In this document: positions 18,288 through 25,973 of the stretch, in pieces
Numbering within the stretch: position 1 is the stretch's first letter
How the letters are laid out: the number at the start of each line of letters is the position of its first letter
DNA from: Salinisphaera sp. G21_0
GTDB taxonomy: Bacteria; Pseudomonadota; Gammaproteobacteria; Pseudomonadales; Endozoicomonadaceae
NCBI RefSeq assembly: GCF_017744115.1
Contig: NZ_JAGHQW010000016.1
Location: 43,686 to 107,685, forward strand
Direction of reading: 5' to 3'
DNA: 64,000 nt
Notes under the pieces: model-generated
The model's database searches: none
The model's input: the letters and a program-made list of their open reading frames with translations, nothing else
What the model was told of the DNA's origin: nothing
Translations under genes and position numbers: made by a program

Positions 18288-18807
18288 GGCGCGGATTATA
18301 GGAGCAGCTTAAGGTAAAGTCACTAATTCTGCGGGATCCGGACTGATTTCTACAATAGCACCGGATCAATGAATGTTTAGCATAGTGAATATTTCTGCAT
18401 TTAATAACCACCATATTCAAAAAACTCTATTTTGACCGTTTAGACGGCAAAAACGGTTGAGATGTAGTGCCTAACCGGTACAATGACGGCCAACCTGTGT
18501 GATCTTCTCCGCTCTTCCATCAGCATGCTGTTTCATCTGAGGTAGTCTTTATCGCTGGTTGTTCGGTTTGGAGGTTTGCCGGGATTGTGTTGTTCCCGTG
18601 AAAATCTCGCGTGGCAATTGTTCAAGAAGCAAGAAGCCGTCTGAAAAGCAGCGTTGCTGTTCTGGTTTTCGACAACCGGCCCTGATTGATAAAGATGGTC
18701 TCAGCTGTATCAAAGCGGGCTATCCATAAGAATTATTCTGTGTTGTCTGACCTTACCTGCCTTTCAAACAGCCTCTGAGCAAAATAATTCGACTCATTGG
18801 GGAACTC
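18288..18807. other. Intergenic region between smpB and transporter gene
   Basis: 520 bases between divergently transcribed genes. It must hold both promoters. I see no convincing ORF, RNA gene or repeat. Confidence 0.45.
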
Positions 18808-20166
18808 ATGTCTGGACAAAATCCAACGACATCGAAAAAAACCTGGGCTAACCGCTGGACCTTCCTGTTGGCCGCCGCCGGCTCTGCCATCGGCCTGGGT
18901 AATATCTGGAAATTTCCATACATCGCCGGGCAATATGGCGGTGGTGCCTTCGTTATGCTTTATCTGCTGTGCATCGCCATTATGGGTGTACCTCTATTGA
19001 TGGCAGAAACGGCCATTGGCCGTCATACCCGCCTGAGCCCCCTGAATGCCATTCGCAAGCTGACCAGTGATCTGGGGGCCAACAAACTGTGGGGCATTAT
19101 CGGCTGGATGGGTATGCTGGCAGGCTTCCTGATTCTCTCTTTCTACAGCGTCATTGCTGGCTGGTCCCTTTCTTATGCCTGGGATATTGTGACCGGGGCC
19201 TTCAGCGGCATGAACACCGATCAGGTGGGTGATGCTTTTGGTGGGCTGGTGTCATCGGCACCACGTCAGATCTTCTGGCACACCGTCTTTATGGTGATCA
19301 CCCTGGTGATTACCGCCAGAGGAATCCACAAAGGTCTTGAGAAAGGTCTGCAGGTGATGATGCCCGCCCTGTTCGCCTTGCTGCTGATCATGCTGGGCTA
19401 CAGCATGCTGGAAACCGGACAGTTTATGCGCGGCTTTGACTTTATGTTCTCCGTGGATTTCTCCAAGGTGACCGGTGAAGCGTTTGTTGCTGCATTGGGT
19501 CAGGCGTTCTTCACCCTGAGCCTGGGTATGTGCTGCCTGATGGCTTACGGCGCTTATATGCCTGCCAACAACTCCATTCCAAGAACCGCCATTAACGTTG
19601 CCACTCTGGATACCCTGATGGCAATTATCTCAGGTCTGATTGTCTTCCCGATCGTATTTGCCTATGGTCTGGAGCCCTCTGCCGGCCCCGGCCTGCTGTT
19701 TGTTTCCCTGACGGCCGCCTTTGTGCACATGCCGATGGGAGAACTGTTTGGCTTCCTGTTCTTTGTTCTGGTGGGTATTGCGGCGCTGAGTTCTGCTATC
19801 TCCCTGGTTGAACCGGCACTGGCCTGGCTGATCGAGCGCACACCACTGAGCCGTACCGTCGCCACGGTGATTCTATGTGCTGCCATCTGGTTTGTTGGCC
19901 TGGGTACCGTGTTCTCCATGAGTGGTGACCTGACCTTCACGCTGTTCGGGAAGAACTTCTTTGACCTGCTGGATTATTTCACCAGTAATATCCTGCTGCC
20001 TGTGGGTGGCCTGCTGATCTCCATCTTCGCTGGCTGGATAATGAAGCGTTCAACCATGATGCATGAGCTGGGCCTGAGCGTGGGAATATTCAACCTGTGG
20101 CGCGCCATGATTCGTGTGATCGTGCCGCTGTGTGTATTGACAGTGTTGATTACCGCGCTGCTCTAG
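18808..20166 (+). CDS. Sodium-dependent transporter, NSS/SNF family
   Basis: A 452-residue inner-membrane protein with about 11-12 hydrophobic segments. The N-terminal motif WTFLLAAAGSAIGLGNIWKFPYIAGQYGGGAF, given here in two parts (AAAGSAIGLGNIWKFPY, then GGGAFVMLYLL), is the unwound TM1 sodium/substrate site of LeuT-like proteins. Substrates are usually amino acids or related amines. This gene also sits between smpB and ratA in Pseudomonas, so the position is ancestral. The ATG at 18808 is preceded by GGGGAACTC. A strong hairpin terminator follows. Confidence 0.93.
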   Translation: MSGQNPTTSKKTWANRWTFLLAAAGSAIGLGNIWKFPYIAGQYGGGAFVMLYLLCIAIMGVPLLMAETAIGRHTRLSPLNAIRKLTSDLGANKLWGIIGWMGMLAGFLILSFYSVIAGWSLSYAWDIVTGAFSGMNTDQVGDAFGGLVSSAPRQIFWHTVFMVITLVITARGIHKGLEKGLQVMMPALFALLLIMLGYSMLETGQFMRGFDFMFSVDFSKVTGEAFVAALGQAFFTLSLGMCCLMAYGAYMPANNSIPRTAINVATLDTLMAIISGLIVFPIVFAYGLEPSAGPGLLFVSLTAAFVHMPMGELFGFLFFVLVGIAALSSAISLVEPALAWLIERTPLSRTVATVILCAAIWFVGLGTVFSMSGDLTFTLFGKNFFDLLDYFTSNILLPVGGLLISIFAGWIMKRSTMMHELGLSVGIFNLWRAMIRVIVPLCVLTVLITALL

Positions 20167-20201
20167 ACCTAAACAGACCCTGACACTGTCTATTAATCCG
20201 G

Positions 20202-20237
20202 GGGCCGGAATAGGTTATTCTATCCGGCCTTTTTTTA
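20202..20237 (+). terminator. Rho-independent terminator after the NSS transporter
   Basis: GGCCGGAATAG pairs with CTATCCGGCC, separated by a short loop, and is followed by TTTTTTT. The stem ends about 15 nt before ratA, so ratA probably has a promoter overlapping it or is read by read-through. Confidence 0.85.
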
Positions 20238-20252
20238 TGAAAGGCTCTTTCT

Positions 20253-20684
20253 ATGCCAAGGATTTCCCGTTCCGCACTGGTCATGTATTCCGCTGAACAG
20301 ATGTATGATCTGGTCAGCGATATTGAGTCGTATGCAGAATTTCTGCCGGGGTGTGCCGGAGGCCGTATTGACCGTCAGGAAGGCGAACAGCTGGAAGCCA
20401 CCCTGGAAGTTGGCAAGGCCGGATTACATCATAGTTTTTCCACAAGGAACCAAATGATTCCCGGGAGGTCTATTGAGATGCAACTGCTGGAAGGGCCATT
20501 TAAACACTTATCCGGTATCTGGACATTTCAGCCCCTGGCTGAGGATGGCTGCAAGGTCTCCCTTGAGCTGGAGTTTGAGATGAGCAATAAGCTGACTCAG
20601 GCAACGCTGGGTGGTCTGATTGGCCACATGATGAATGCCATGGTCGATGCCTTTGGCAAGAGAGCGAAACAGATTTATGGCTAA
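20253..20684 (+). CDS. ratA: RatA-family SRPBCC protein (ubiquinone-binding, Coq10-like)
   Basis: A 143-residue START/SRPBCC-fold protein. Segments MPRISRSALVMYSAEQMYDLVSDIESY and FLPGCAGGRI are diagnostic of the RatA/YfjG group. Members are described either as a ribosome anti-association factor or as a coenzyme Q binding protein; the sequence does not settle which. The gene overlaps rnfH by 8 nt, so the two are probably co-translated. Confidence 0.92.
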   Translation: MPRISRSALVMYSAEQMYDLVSDIESYAEFLPGCAGGRIDRQEGEQLEATLEVGKAGLHHSFSTRNQMIPGRSIEMQLLEGPFKHLSGIWTFQPLAEDGCKVSLELEFEMSNKLTQATLGGLIGHMMNAMVDAFGKRAKQIYG

Positions 20685-21003
20685 GATGTTAATGGATGAA
20701 CCCTCTATCCACGTAGAAGTGGCCTATGCAAGAGCCCATGAGCAAAAGATTATCGCGCTGAAGGTCAAAGAGGGAACTACAGTACTGGAAGCTGCCAGGG
20801 AATCGGGCATAGTTGATTACTTTCCGGAGATTAATCTGGCCGAGGCGAAACTGGGTATCTTTGGCAAGGCCGTGTTAAAGCCCGCAGAACAGGCACTAAA
20901 AGAAGGCGAACGGGTTGAGATTTACCGCCCCTTGATTGCCGACCCGAAAGAGGTTCGCAAACGCAGGGCAGAACAGGCGAAACAGAAGAATTCTGTACAG
21001 TAA
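20677..21003 (+). CDS. rnfH: RnfH-family ubiquitin-like protein
   Basis: A 108-residue beta-grasp protein (UPF0125). It shows the conserved IHVEVAYARAHEQ start and the RVEIYRPLIADPKEVRKRRAEQ end. The ATG at 20677 lies inside the ratA tail (TATGGCTAA), matching the usual short ratA-rnfH overlap; an earlier in-frame ATG at 20635 would overlap ratA much further. Function not established. Confidence 0.92.
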   Translation: MAKMLMDEPSIHVEVAYARAHEQKIIALKVKEGTTVLEAARESGIVDYFPEINLAEAKLGIFGKAVLKPAEQALKEGERVEIYRPLIADPKEVRKRRAEQAKQKNSVQ

Positions 21004-21044
21004 TAACTGAGGGTGATGTTCTTCAGGAGTGGTATCAGCAGTGA

Positions 21045-21419
21045 TTACTGCTGATCGCTGCCGGGTACCAGGTCACCTTGAATGGAATGGAGTTGATCGT
21101 TTACGAAAAACAGCGTAACCGTCTTCTGCTCCCGGCTCTTACCACCGGGCTGCAGGCTGTAGATGTAATCCCAGCGATTGCTGTTAAACGTATCCTCGAT
21201 CAATGGCGTACCCATGACATATTGGACCTGGGCACGGGTCATTCCCGGACGGAGCTGGTTAACCATCTCCCGGGTAATGACATTTCCCTGCTGAATATCA
21301 ATTTTATAGGCACCGGGGAAACTGATAAGCTTCGAACCACTGTCCGTGGAGCTGGCACACCCTGTCAGAAGGGTGGCTGAGAAAAGTGCGGCGGCCAAGG
21401 CGATCGTGGTTTTTGGCAT
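21045..21419 (-). CDS. bamE: Outer membrane assembly lipoprotein BamE (SmpA/OmlA)
   Basis: A 124-residue lipoprotein. The signal peptide ends in the lipobox LLTGC (Cys at about residue 20). The mature domain has [25 protein letters not shown], the BamE hallmark, and later [11 protein letters not shown]. BamE is a peripheral part of the BAM complex that inserts beta-barrel proteins in the outer membrane. The ATG at 21419 starts the signal peptide; longer frames have no signal. It diverges from fur, as in Pseudomonas. Confidence 0.95.
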   Translation of the reverse strand: MPKTTIALAAALFSATLLTGCASSTDSGSKLISFPGAYKIDIQQGNVITREMVNQLRPGMTRAQVQYVMGTPLIEDTFNSNRWDYIYSLQPGGKSREQKTVTLFFVNDQLHSIQGDLVPGSDQQ

Positions 21420-21501
21420 CGGTTTCAGACTTCCACTATCTTGCTCAAAAATGACTAGCAGCCTGCTCGCAGAGCAAAATGAAAAAGCTGCACGGAAATG
21501 T

Positions 21502-21519
21502 GATAATAGCAGGATTATC
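21502..21519. promoter_or_regulatory. Possible Fur box
   Basis: GATAAT and ATTATC face each other across 6 bases, 20 nt before the fur start. The half sites agree with the Fur consensus hexamers but the spacing differs by one base. Autoregulation of fur is common. Confidence 0.4.
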
Positions 21520-21539
21520 TTGCAAAGGGTTAGGGAAAC

Positions 21540-21950
21540 GTGTTGGAAAATCAAGAGTTACGCAAAGCAGGACTTAAAGTCACCCTGCCTCGTGTGAAGA
21601 TTCTGCAGATCCTTGAAGGTGCCGAAGAGAAGCATATGTCGGCGGAAGATGTCTACAAGGCTCTGCTTGAAGCAGAAGAGGATGTGGGTCTGGCCACTGT
21701 CTACCGGGTACTGACCCAGTTTGAGAGTGCCGGCTTAGTAGTTCGCCATAACTTTGATGGCGGTCATTCCGTGTTTGAACTCGCCCGCGGGGGGCACCAT
21801 GACCATATGGTTTGCATGGAGAGCGGAGACGTTATCGAGTTTATTGACGAAGAAATCGAGAAACGTCAGTACGCCATTGCTGAAAAACACGGCTTTGAAA
21901 TTGTCGATCACAATCTGGTGATCTATGTACGTCCAAAGAAGAAAAAATAA
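21540..21950 (+). CDS. fur: Ferric uptake regulator Fur
   Basis: A 136-residue metalloregulator. The N-terminal winged helix contains [17 protein letters not shown] and [19 protein letters not shown]. The metal-binding part has [11 protein letters not shown]. The GTG at 21540 is chosen because it gives the standard N-terminus and has AGGGA upstream. The cysteines of the C-terminal CxxC zinc site found in some Fur proteins are absent, as in Pseudomonas Fur. Fur represses iron uptake genes when iron is sufficient. Confidence 0.97.
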   Translation: MLENQELRKAGLKVTLPRVKILQILEGAEEKHMSAEDVYKALLEAEEDVGLATVYRVLTQFESAGLVVRHNFDGGHSVFELARGGHHDHMVCMESGDVIEFIDEEIEKRQYAIAEKHGFEIVDHNLVIYVRPKKKK

Positions 21951-22008
21951 GCAGCATTTAATCAAGAAGAAAAAACAAGAGTTAACCTCTAACCTGTGAG
22001 ATCACTTG

Positions 22009-22046
22009 CCCCCCTCAGCTTCTGCCGAGGGGGATTCATTATTTTT
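22009..22046 (+). terminator. Rho-independent terminator after fur
   Basis: CCCCCTC (22010-22016) pairs with GAGGGGG (22027-22033), followed by a T-rich stretch (ATTATTTTTTATTTT). It is the only clear feature in the 296-base gap before the next gene. Confidence 0.85.
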
Positions 22047-22246
22047 TATTTTCTTCAATTGGTTAGTGAAATTGATCAGAACGAATAAATCAACATTCGT
22101 TCCGTAATCGATCTCTTGATGTTTGGGCCAAACCAAATGGTTAAACATTCCTCTCCAATCAAAAACTCAGTCAAGTGCAAAACGATGGAACTAACATAAT
22201 AAAAAAATGTCTATAAAAAGACTTTCAAACAAAAGGAATCAAACAA

Positions 22247-22579
22247 ATGGAAATAAGAGCCAAAATCGGTCAACTTGTCCGCTTACGAGCCGGTGGTCCC
22301 GTACTTTGTGTTACGTGCGAATACCCTATGGCTGATGGATCTTATAGCTATACCTGCCAGTGGTTTGAAGATGACACACTGAGAGATTACACCTTTCCAA
22401 TCGTAGCCCTTGAACCTGTGGAAGGTGAGTTTGAAGCCAGTATCAAGGGTCAGCCCGGTACCGAAGTGGAAATAGAAGCAGAAGTAGATACAGAAGCAGA
22501 AGTAGATACAGAAGCAGAAGTAGATACAGAAGCAGAAGCCGAAACAGAAGAGGGCGATACTGGTAAAAACTATCACTAA
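22247..22579 (+). CDS. DUF2158 (YodC)-like small protein with acidic repeat tail, copy 1
   Basis: A 110-residue protein. Residues 1-60 resemble the small DUF2158/YodC domain: IGQLVRLRAGGPVLCVT, then a C-x-W-F pair and a final FPIVALEPV strand. The tail is almost only Glu, Asp, Ala, Thr and Val, and three 18-nt direct repeats (about 22471-22524) encode EAEVDT units. Function unknown. The downstream gene is a paralogue, and the pair is inserted between fur and recN, which are normally neighbours. Confidence 0.65.
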   Translation: MEIRAKIGQLVRLRAGGPVLCVTCEYPMADGSYSYTCQWFEDDTLRDYTFPIVALEPVEGEFEASIKGQPGTEVEIEAEVDTEAEVDTEAEVDTEAEAETEEGDTGKNYH

Positions 22580-22666
22580 TACTCATTCAAGAACAAACGA
22601 TGGAACTAATATGATTAAACAATGTCTATTAAAAAAACTATCAAACTTGCATAAGGATTCAAAGAT

Positions 22667-22981
22667 ATGGAAATAAGAGCAAAAATCGGTCAACTCGTCC
22701 GCCTGAGAGCCGGTGGCCCGGTACTTTGCGTTACCTATGAATACCCGATGGAGGATGGTACTTATAGTTACTGCTGCGAGTGGTTCGAATATGAAAAACT
22801 CAGACATTCAACCTTTCCAATCGTAGCCCTTGAGCCGGTTGAAGGTGATTTTGAAATTGATATTAAGGTTCAGCTCGACACCGAAGCAAAGGCTAAGGCT
22901 GATGCAGAGACAGAGACAGAACCAGAATCAGATGATGAAGCTGACAAAAAAAGTAGCAAACCAGGTAAAAATTTCCACTAA
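22667..22981 (+). CDS. DUF2158 (YodC)-like small protein with acidic tail, copy 2
   Basis: A 104-residue paralogue of the preceding protein. Residues 1-60 differ at only a few positions (VCVTYEYPMEDGTYSY against VCVTCEYPMADGSYSY in the equivalent segment), while the acidic tails have diverged and lack the EAEVDT array. The 5' leaders also match (GATGGAACTAA and ATGTCTAT motifs), so a whole gene plus leader was duplicated. Both C-termini end G-K-N-(Y/F)-H, which suggests selection on the last residues. Confidence 0.65.
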   Translation: MEIRAKIGQLVRLRAGGPVLCVTYEYPMEDGTYSYCCEWFEYEKLRHSTFPIVALEPVEGDFEIDIKVQLDTEAKAKADAETETEPESDDEADKKSSKPGKNFH

Positions 22982-23044
22982 CTCTGGTACATCCAAACCT
23001 GTAAGGTTGCTTTAATTCATTTAAAGCAACTTTACCGGAAGGAT

Positions 23045-24754
23045 TTACACGGCTTGCACCTGCGCCTGAAACAGCATCTCCTGGGCATGACTCAATGTTG
23101 GTGCTGTCAGCTCAACGCCCCCCAGCATTCGGGCAATTTCGTGTACGCGATGTTCACCATCCAGCTCGAGAATACGGGTGCTGGACGCTTTCCGACTGAA
23201 TTTCTTACTAACGTGCAGATGTTGATGGGCCTGGGATGCCACCTGGGGCTGATGGGTAACACACAGCACCTGCCCTTTTTTACCCACTTCTCTCAACATG
23301 CTGCCCACGATTTCTGCTGTGCCGCCGCCAATACCGACATCTACCTCATCAAACACCAGCGTTGGCGTTGATGCGGTTTGCGCAATAATCACCTGAATGG
23401 CCAGACTGATACGGGAAAGCTCTCCACCGGAAGCCACTTTGCCCAGGGGACGCGGAGGTTGTCCCGGGTTGGTGGTCACCAGGAACTCGATGGATTCAAA
23501 GCCCTGGGAGGCAACCGTGCGATCAGGAATATCTGCCAGTTCAACACAGAACTTACCTTTGGGCATACCCAGCAAGGCAATGCGCTCAGACACCTGTTTT
23601 TCCAGTTTTCGTGCGGCGGCCCTGCGTCTGGCAGACAGTTTTTCGGCTAACTGATTGTGTTTTTTCTGCAGCTGTTCCAGGGACAATTCCAGGTCGGCTA
23701 CCTGTTCATCATGACACTGAACTTTTTCCAGCTCTTCGCTGATCTGTTGTTGTTTTTCCAGCAACGCTTCCGGCTGGATACGGTGCTTGCGGGCCAGATC
23801 AAAAATAGCACTGAGCCGGTCTTCGATTTCCCGGGCCCTTTGTGGATCGGCATCAAAGTGATCAATAAAATGATTCAGCTCGCCAACCGCTTCCTCCACC
23901 TGAATCTGCGCGGATGACAGCATCTCCAGAGAATTATTGATGGCCGCATGCTCAACCTGCAGTTCACTGAGGCGGTGCAGACAGAAAGAGAGCTGCTGCA
24001 GCAAATTATCACCATCGTCACTGGTACAAACCCGGGTGATCTGATGGCAGGCCGATAAGGTTGCATCGGCCTGGGACTGCTGGCGATGCTCCTGCTCCAA
24101 CTGCTCAACCTCCCCGGGCTGTAGGTTTAACTGCTCCAGCTCATGCAACTGATAACTCAGCAACTGAACCCGCTCTACCCGGTCCTGCTGATCGGACAGT
24201 AAAGTATGCAACTGTGCACAGGTCTGGCGGTAATCTGCGGCAATATCCGCTACTTCCCGGGACAGCGCCAGCGAGCCGGAAAACTCATCCAGCAGCTCAG
24301 CATGATTGCTCTTTTTCAACAATGATTGGTGGGCATGCTGACTGTGAATATCGATTAACAGCTCCCCCAGCCCCTTCAGCTCGGAAAGTGTGACCGGGAT
24401 GCCATTGATATAGCCCCGGGAGCGACCTTCACGGGTAACCACCCGGCGCAGAATACATTCGCTCGCCGGGGATTCAGAACCGCCAGCATGCTCACCGTCA
24501 TAATCTCGCTCCTGCAACCACTCTCTTGCGGCAGGTATGCGCTGAAGGTCAAAGCAGGCGCGGATATCGGCCCGATCAGCGCCATCACGCACACAGTCGC
24601 TGCCCGCCCGGCCTCCCAGGGCCAGCCCGAGGGCATCCAGCATAATGGATTTACCGGCACCGGTTTCCCCGGTGATGGCGGTCATCCCGGGATTGATGTC
24701 CAGGTTAAGGTGGTCAACGATGGCATAGTTGCTGATGGAAATTTGGTTCAGCAT
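23045..24754 (-). CDS. recN: DNA repair protein RecN
   Basis: A 569-residue SMC-like ATPase acting in double-strand break repair. Walker A is ITGETGAGKS (about residues 27-36), central coiled-coil helices run from about 155 to 370, and the C-terminal ABC half has GGELSRISLA and LVFDEVDVGIGG. The ATG at 24754 (MLNQISISNYAIVDHL) gives the standard N-terminus. A LexA-type box lies about 36 nt upstream, consistent with SOS control. Confidence 0.96.
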   Translation of the reverse strand: MLNQISISNYAIVDHLNLDINPGMTAITGETGAGKSIMLDALGLALGGRAGSDCVRDGADRADIRACFDLQRIPAAREWLQERDYDGEHAGGSESPASECILRRVVTREGRSRGYINGIPVTLSELKGLGELLIDIHSQHAHQSLLKKSNHAELLDEFSGSLALSREVADIAADYRQTCAQLHTLLSDQQDRVERVQLLSYQLHELEQLNLQPGEVEQLEQEHRQQSQADATLSACHQITRVCTSDDGDNLLQQLSFCLHRLSELQVEHAAINNSLEMLSSAQIQVEEAVGELNHFIDHFDADPQRAREIEDRLSAIFDLARKHRIQPEALLEKQQQISEELEKVQCHDEQVADLELSLEQLQKKHNQLAEKLSARRRAAARKLEKQVSERIALLGMPKGKFCVELADIPDRTVASQGFESIEFLVTTNPGQPPRPLGKVASGGELSRISLAIQVIIAQTASTPTLVFDEVDVGIGGGTAEIVGSMLREVGKKGQVLCVTHQPQVASQAHQHLHVSKKFSRKASSTRILELDGEHRVHEIARMLGGVELTAPTLSHAQEMLFQAQVQAV

Positions 24755-24789
24755 GGCAGCTCTCACGATCCCAATCGCATATCGGGTTA

Positions 24790-24805
24790 CTGTTTATTTA
24801 TACAG
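24790..24805. promoter_or_regulatory. LexA (SOS) box upstream of recN
   Basis: CTGTTTATTTATACAG fits the gammaproteobacterial LexA consensus CTGT-N8-ACAG exactly, with an AT-rich centre. It lies in the recN promoter region. Confidence 0.8.
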
Positions 24806-24841
24806 TAAACTTAAAACCCGAATTGGTAAAGCAAATTTCCC

Positions 24842-24869
24842 CTTGAATAAGCTGCCATGAACCCCATAT
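24842..24869 (+). promoter_or_regulatory. Sigma-32-type heat-shock promoter for grpE
   Basis: CTTGAA (24842-24847) and CCCCATAT (24862-24869) match the -35 and -10 consensus of RpoH promoters, with a 14-nt spacer. It points toward grpE, but a MITE lies between it and the gene. Confidence 0.75.
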
Positions 24870-24907
24870 TAGGCTATCACTTAATATTTACTTTTGCCCC
24901 GGGGCCC

Positions 24908-25073
24908 TAGGAGGCTGTCCGAGAATAGCGCCCGTAGCGAGGATGGCAGAAAATTGAGGATAAAAATTTCGTTTTGTGAGGTGAATAGCGGGGCTATTTG
25001 CCGAACAAAACGGAATTTTTAGACCAATTTGCTGCCACCGCAGTAGGGCAGTCTATTCTCGGACAGCCTCCTA
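24908..25073. mobile_element. MITE copy 1 (166 bp), in the grpE leader
   Basis: Perfect 21-bp terminal inverted repeats start TAGGAGGCTGTCCGAGAATA; the interior is also an imperfect palindrome, so transcripts could fold into one long hairpin. There is no coding capacity for a transposase. Comparison with the copy at 53005-53170 (opposite orientation) shows one difference in 166 positions. Both ends carry TA, so a TA target (as in IS630/Tc1-type elements) is possible. An ATG inside it is in frame with grpE but is not the native start. Confidence 0.9.
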
Positions 25074-25153
25074 CGGAAGCACCACGGCCCATAACACGAA
25101 GACACGTTCCAGCCAGCATTTCAGGCTGGATTGACATCCGGAGAAACGTTGGA

Positions 25154-25768
25154 ATGACTGTAGAAAACACCAAAGCAGAAGATCAGGCTGAGCAACCTGA
25201 AGCCAACGAAACTGAAATTTCTGCTGACGCTGAAGCAGCTGTTGACCCGATTATGGAAGAAGCAGCTGATTCAGAAGATCAGGCCGAAGAGCAGGCCAAC
25301 GACGATAGCGCCAAACGCATTGAAGAACTCGAAGAGCAGCTTGCCCAGGCTAAAGACCAGGCTCTGCGCGCTCATGCCGAAGCCATGAACACCAAGCGCC
25401 GCGCAGAGCAGGACGTCGAAAAAGCGCACAAATTTGCCCTGGAGAAGTTCGTTAACGAACTGATCCCTGTGGTCGAGAGCCTGGAAAAAGGCATTGAAAG
25501 CGCAGAACAGGGTGAAGGTCAGCACGAGACCATGCTCGAAGGCATGCGCCTGACCCTCAAACAGCTGCTGGATGCCCTGGCAAAATTCAATGTTGAGCAG
25601 GTTAATCCTGAAGGCCAGCCGTTCGACCCGAACTTCCATCAGGCTATCTCCATGGTGCCCAACCCGGATATGGAACCCAACACCGTGATGAATGTCTTCC
25701 AAAAGGGCTACACATTGCACGGTCGTGTTATCCGCCCGGCCATGGTGGTGGTTTCCAAAGCGGCTTAA
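25154..25768 (+). CDS. grpE: Nucleotide exchange factor GrpE
   Basis: A 204-residue cochaperone that releases ADP from DnaK. An acidic disordered start (about 1-60) is followed by the long dimer helix (about 60-125) and the beta domain ending in VFQKGYTLHGRVIRPAMVVVS. The ATG at 25154 has GGAG upstream and gives the usual length; a longer frame would begin inside the MITE and add 52 residues of element-derived sequence. It is the first gene of the grpE-dnaK-dnaJ cluster. Confidence 0.95.
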   Translation: MTVENTKAEDQAEQPEANETEISADAEAAVDPIMEEAADSEDQAEEQANDDSAKRIEELEEQLAQAKDQALRAHAEAMNTKRRAEQDVEKAHKFALEKFVNELIPVVESLEKGIESAEQGEGQHETMLEGMRLTLKQLLDALAKFNVEQVNPEGQPFDPNFHQAISMVPNPDMEPNTVMNVFQKGYTLHGRVIRPAMVVVSKAA

Positions 25769-25814
25769 CCAAAGAGGGGCTCCGGGAGGCTGATCGAGAA
25801 TCTTGCAAGAGCCC

Positions 25815-25842
25815 CTTGAAAAAGGAAAGACCGCTCCCATAT
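25815..25842 (+). promoter_or_regulatory. Sigma-32-type heat-shock promoter for dnaK
   Basis: CTTGAA (25815-25820) and TCCCATAT (25835-25842) are again spaced by 14 nt, as in the grpE promoter. It lies in the grpE-dnaK spacer, 130 nt before the dnaK start. Confidence 0.7.
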
Positions 25843-25973
25843 AGCAAACCAAGATCGTGGTAATCACCACCTAAACGCTGTTTCACCAGACTCAACGTCG
25901 GTTGAAACCATTGGGCAGCGAACAAAGATTTCAAAGTTTTCCGCCCTGATTATGGGCAATGGAGAGACTCAAA

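Noticed and set aside
22471..22530. Short direct repeats as a CRISPR or regulatory array
   Set aside because: They are 18-nt, in frame and code for the EAEVDT units of a protein tail.
24998..25153. A longer GrpE beginning inside the MITE (52 extra residues)
   Set aside because: The extra codons are element sequence. The internal ATG at 25154 has a ribosome site and gives the normal GrpE start.
25784..25805. GGGAGGCTGATCGAGAATC resembling a MITE end
   Set aside because: Only one end is present and several bases differ. It could be chance or an old relic.
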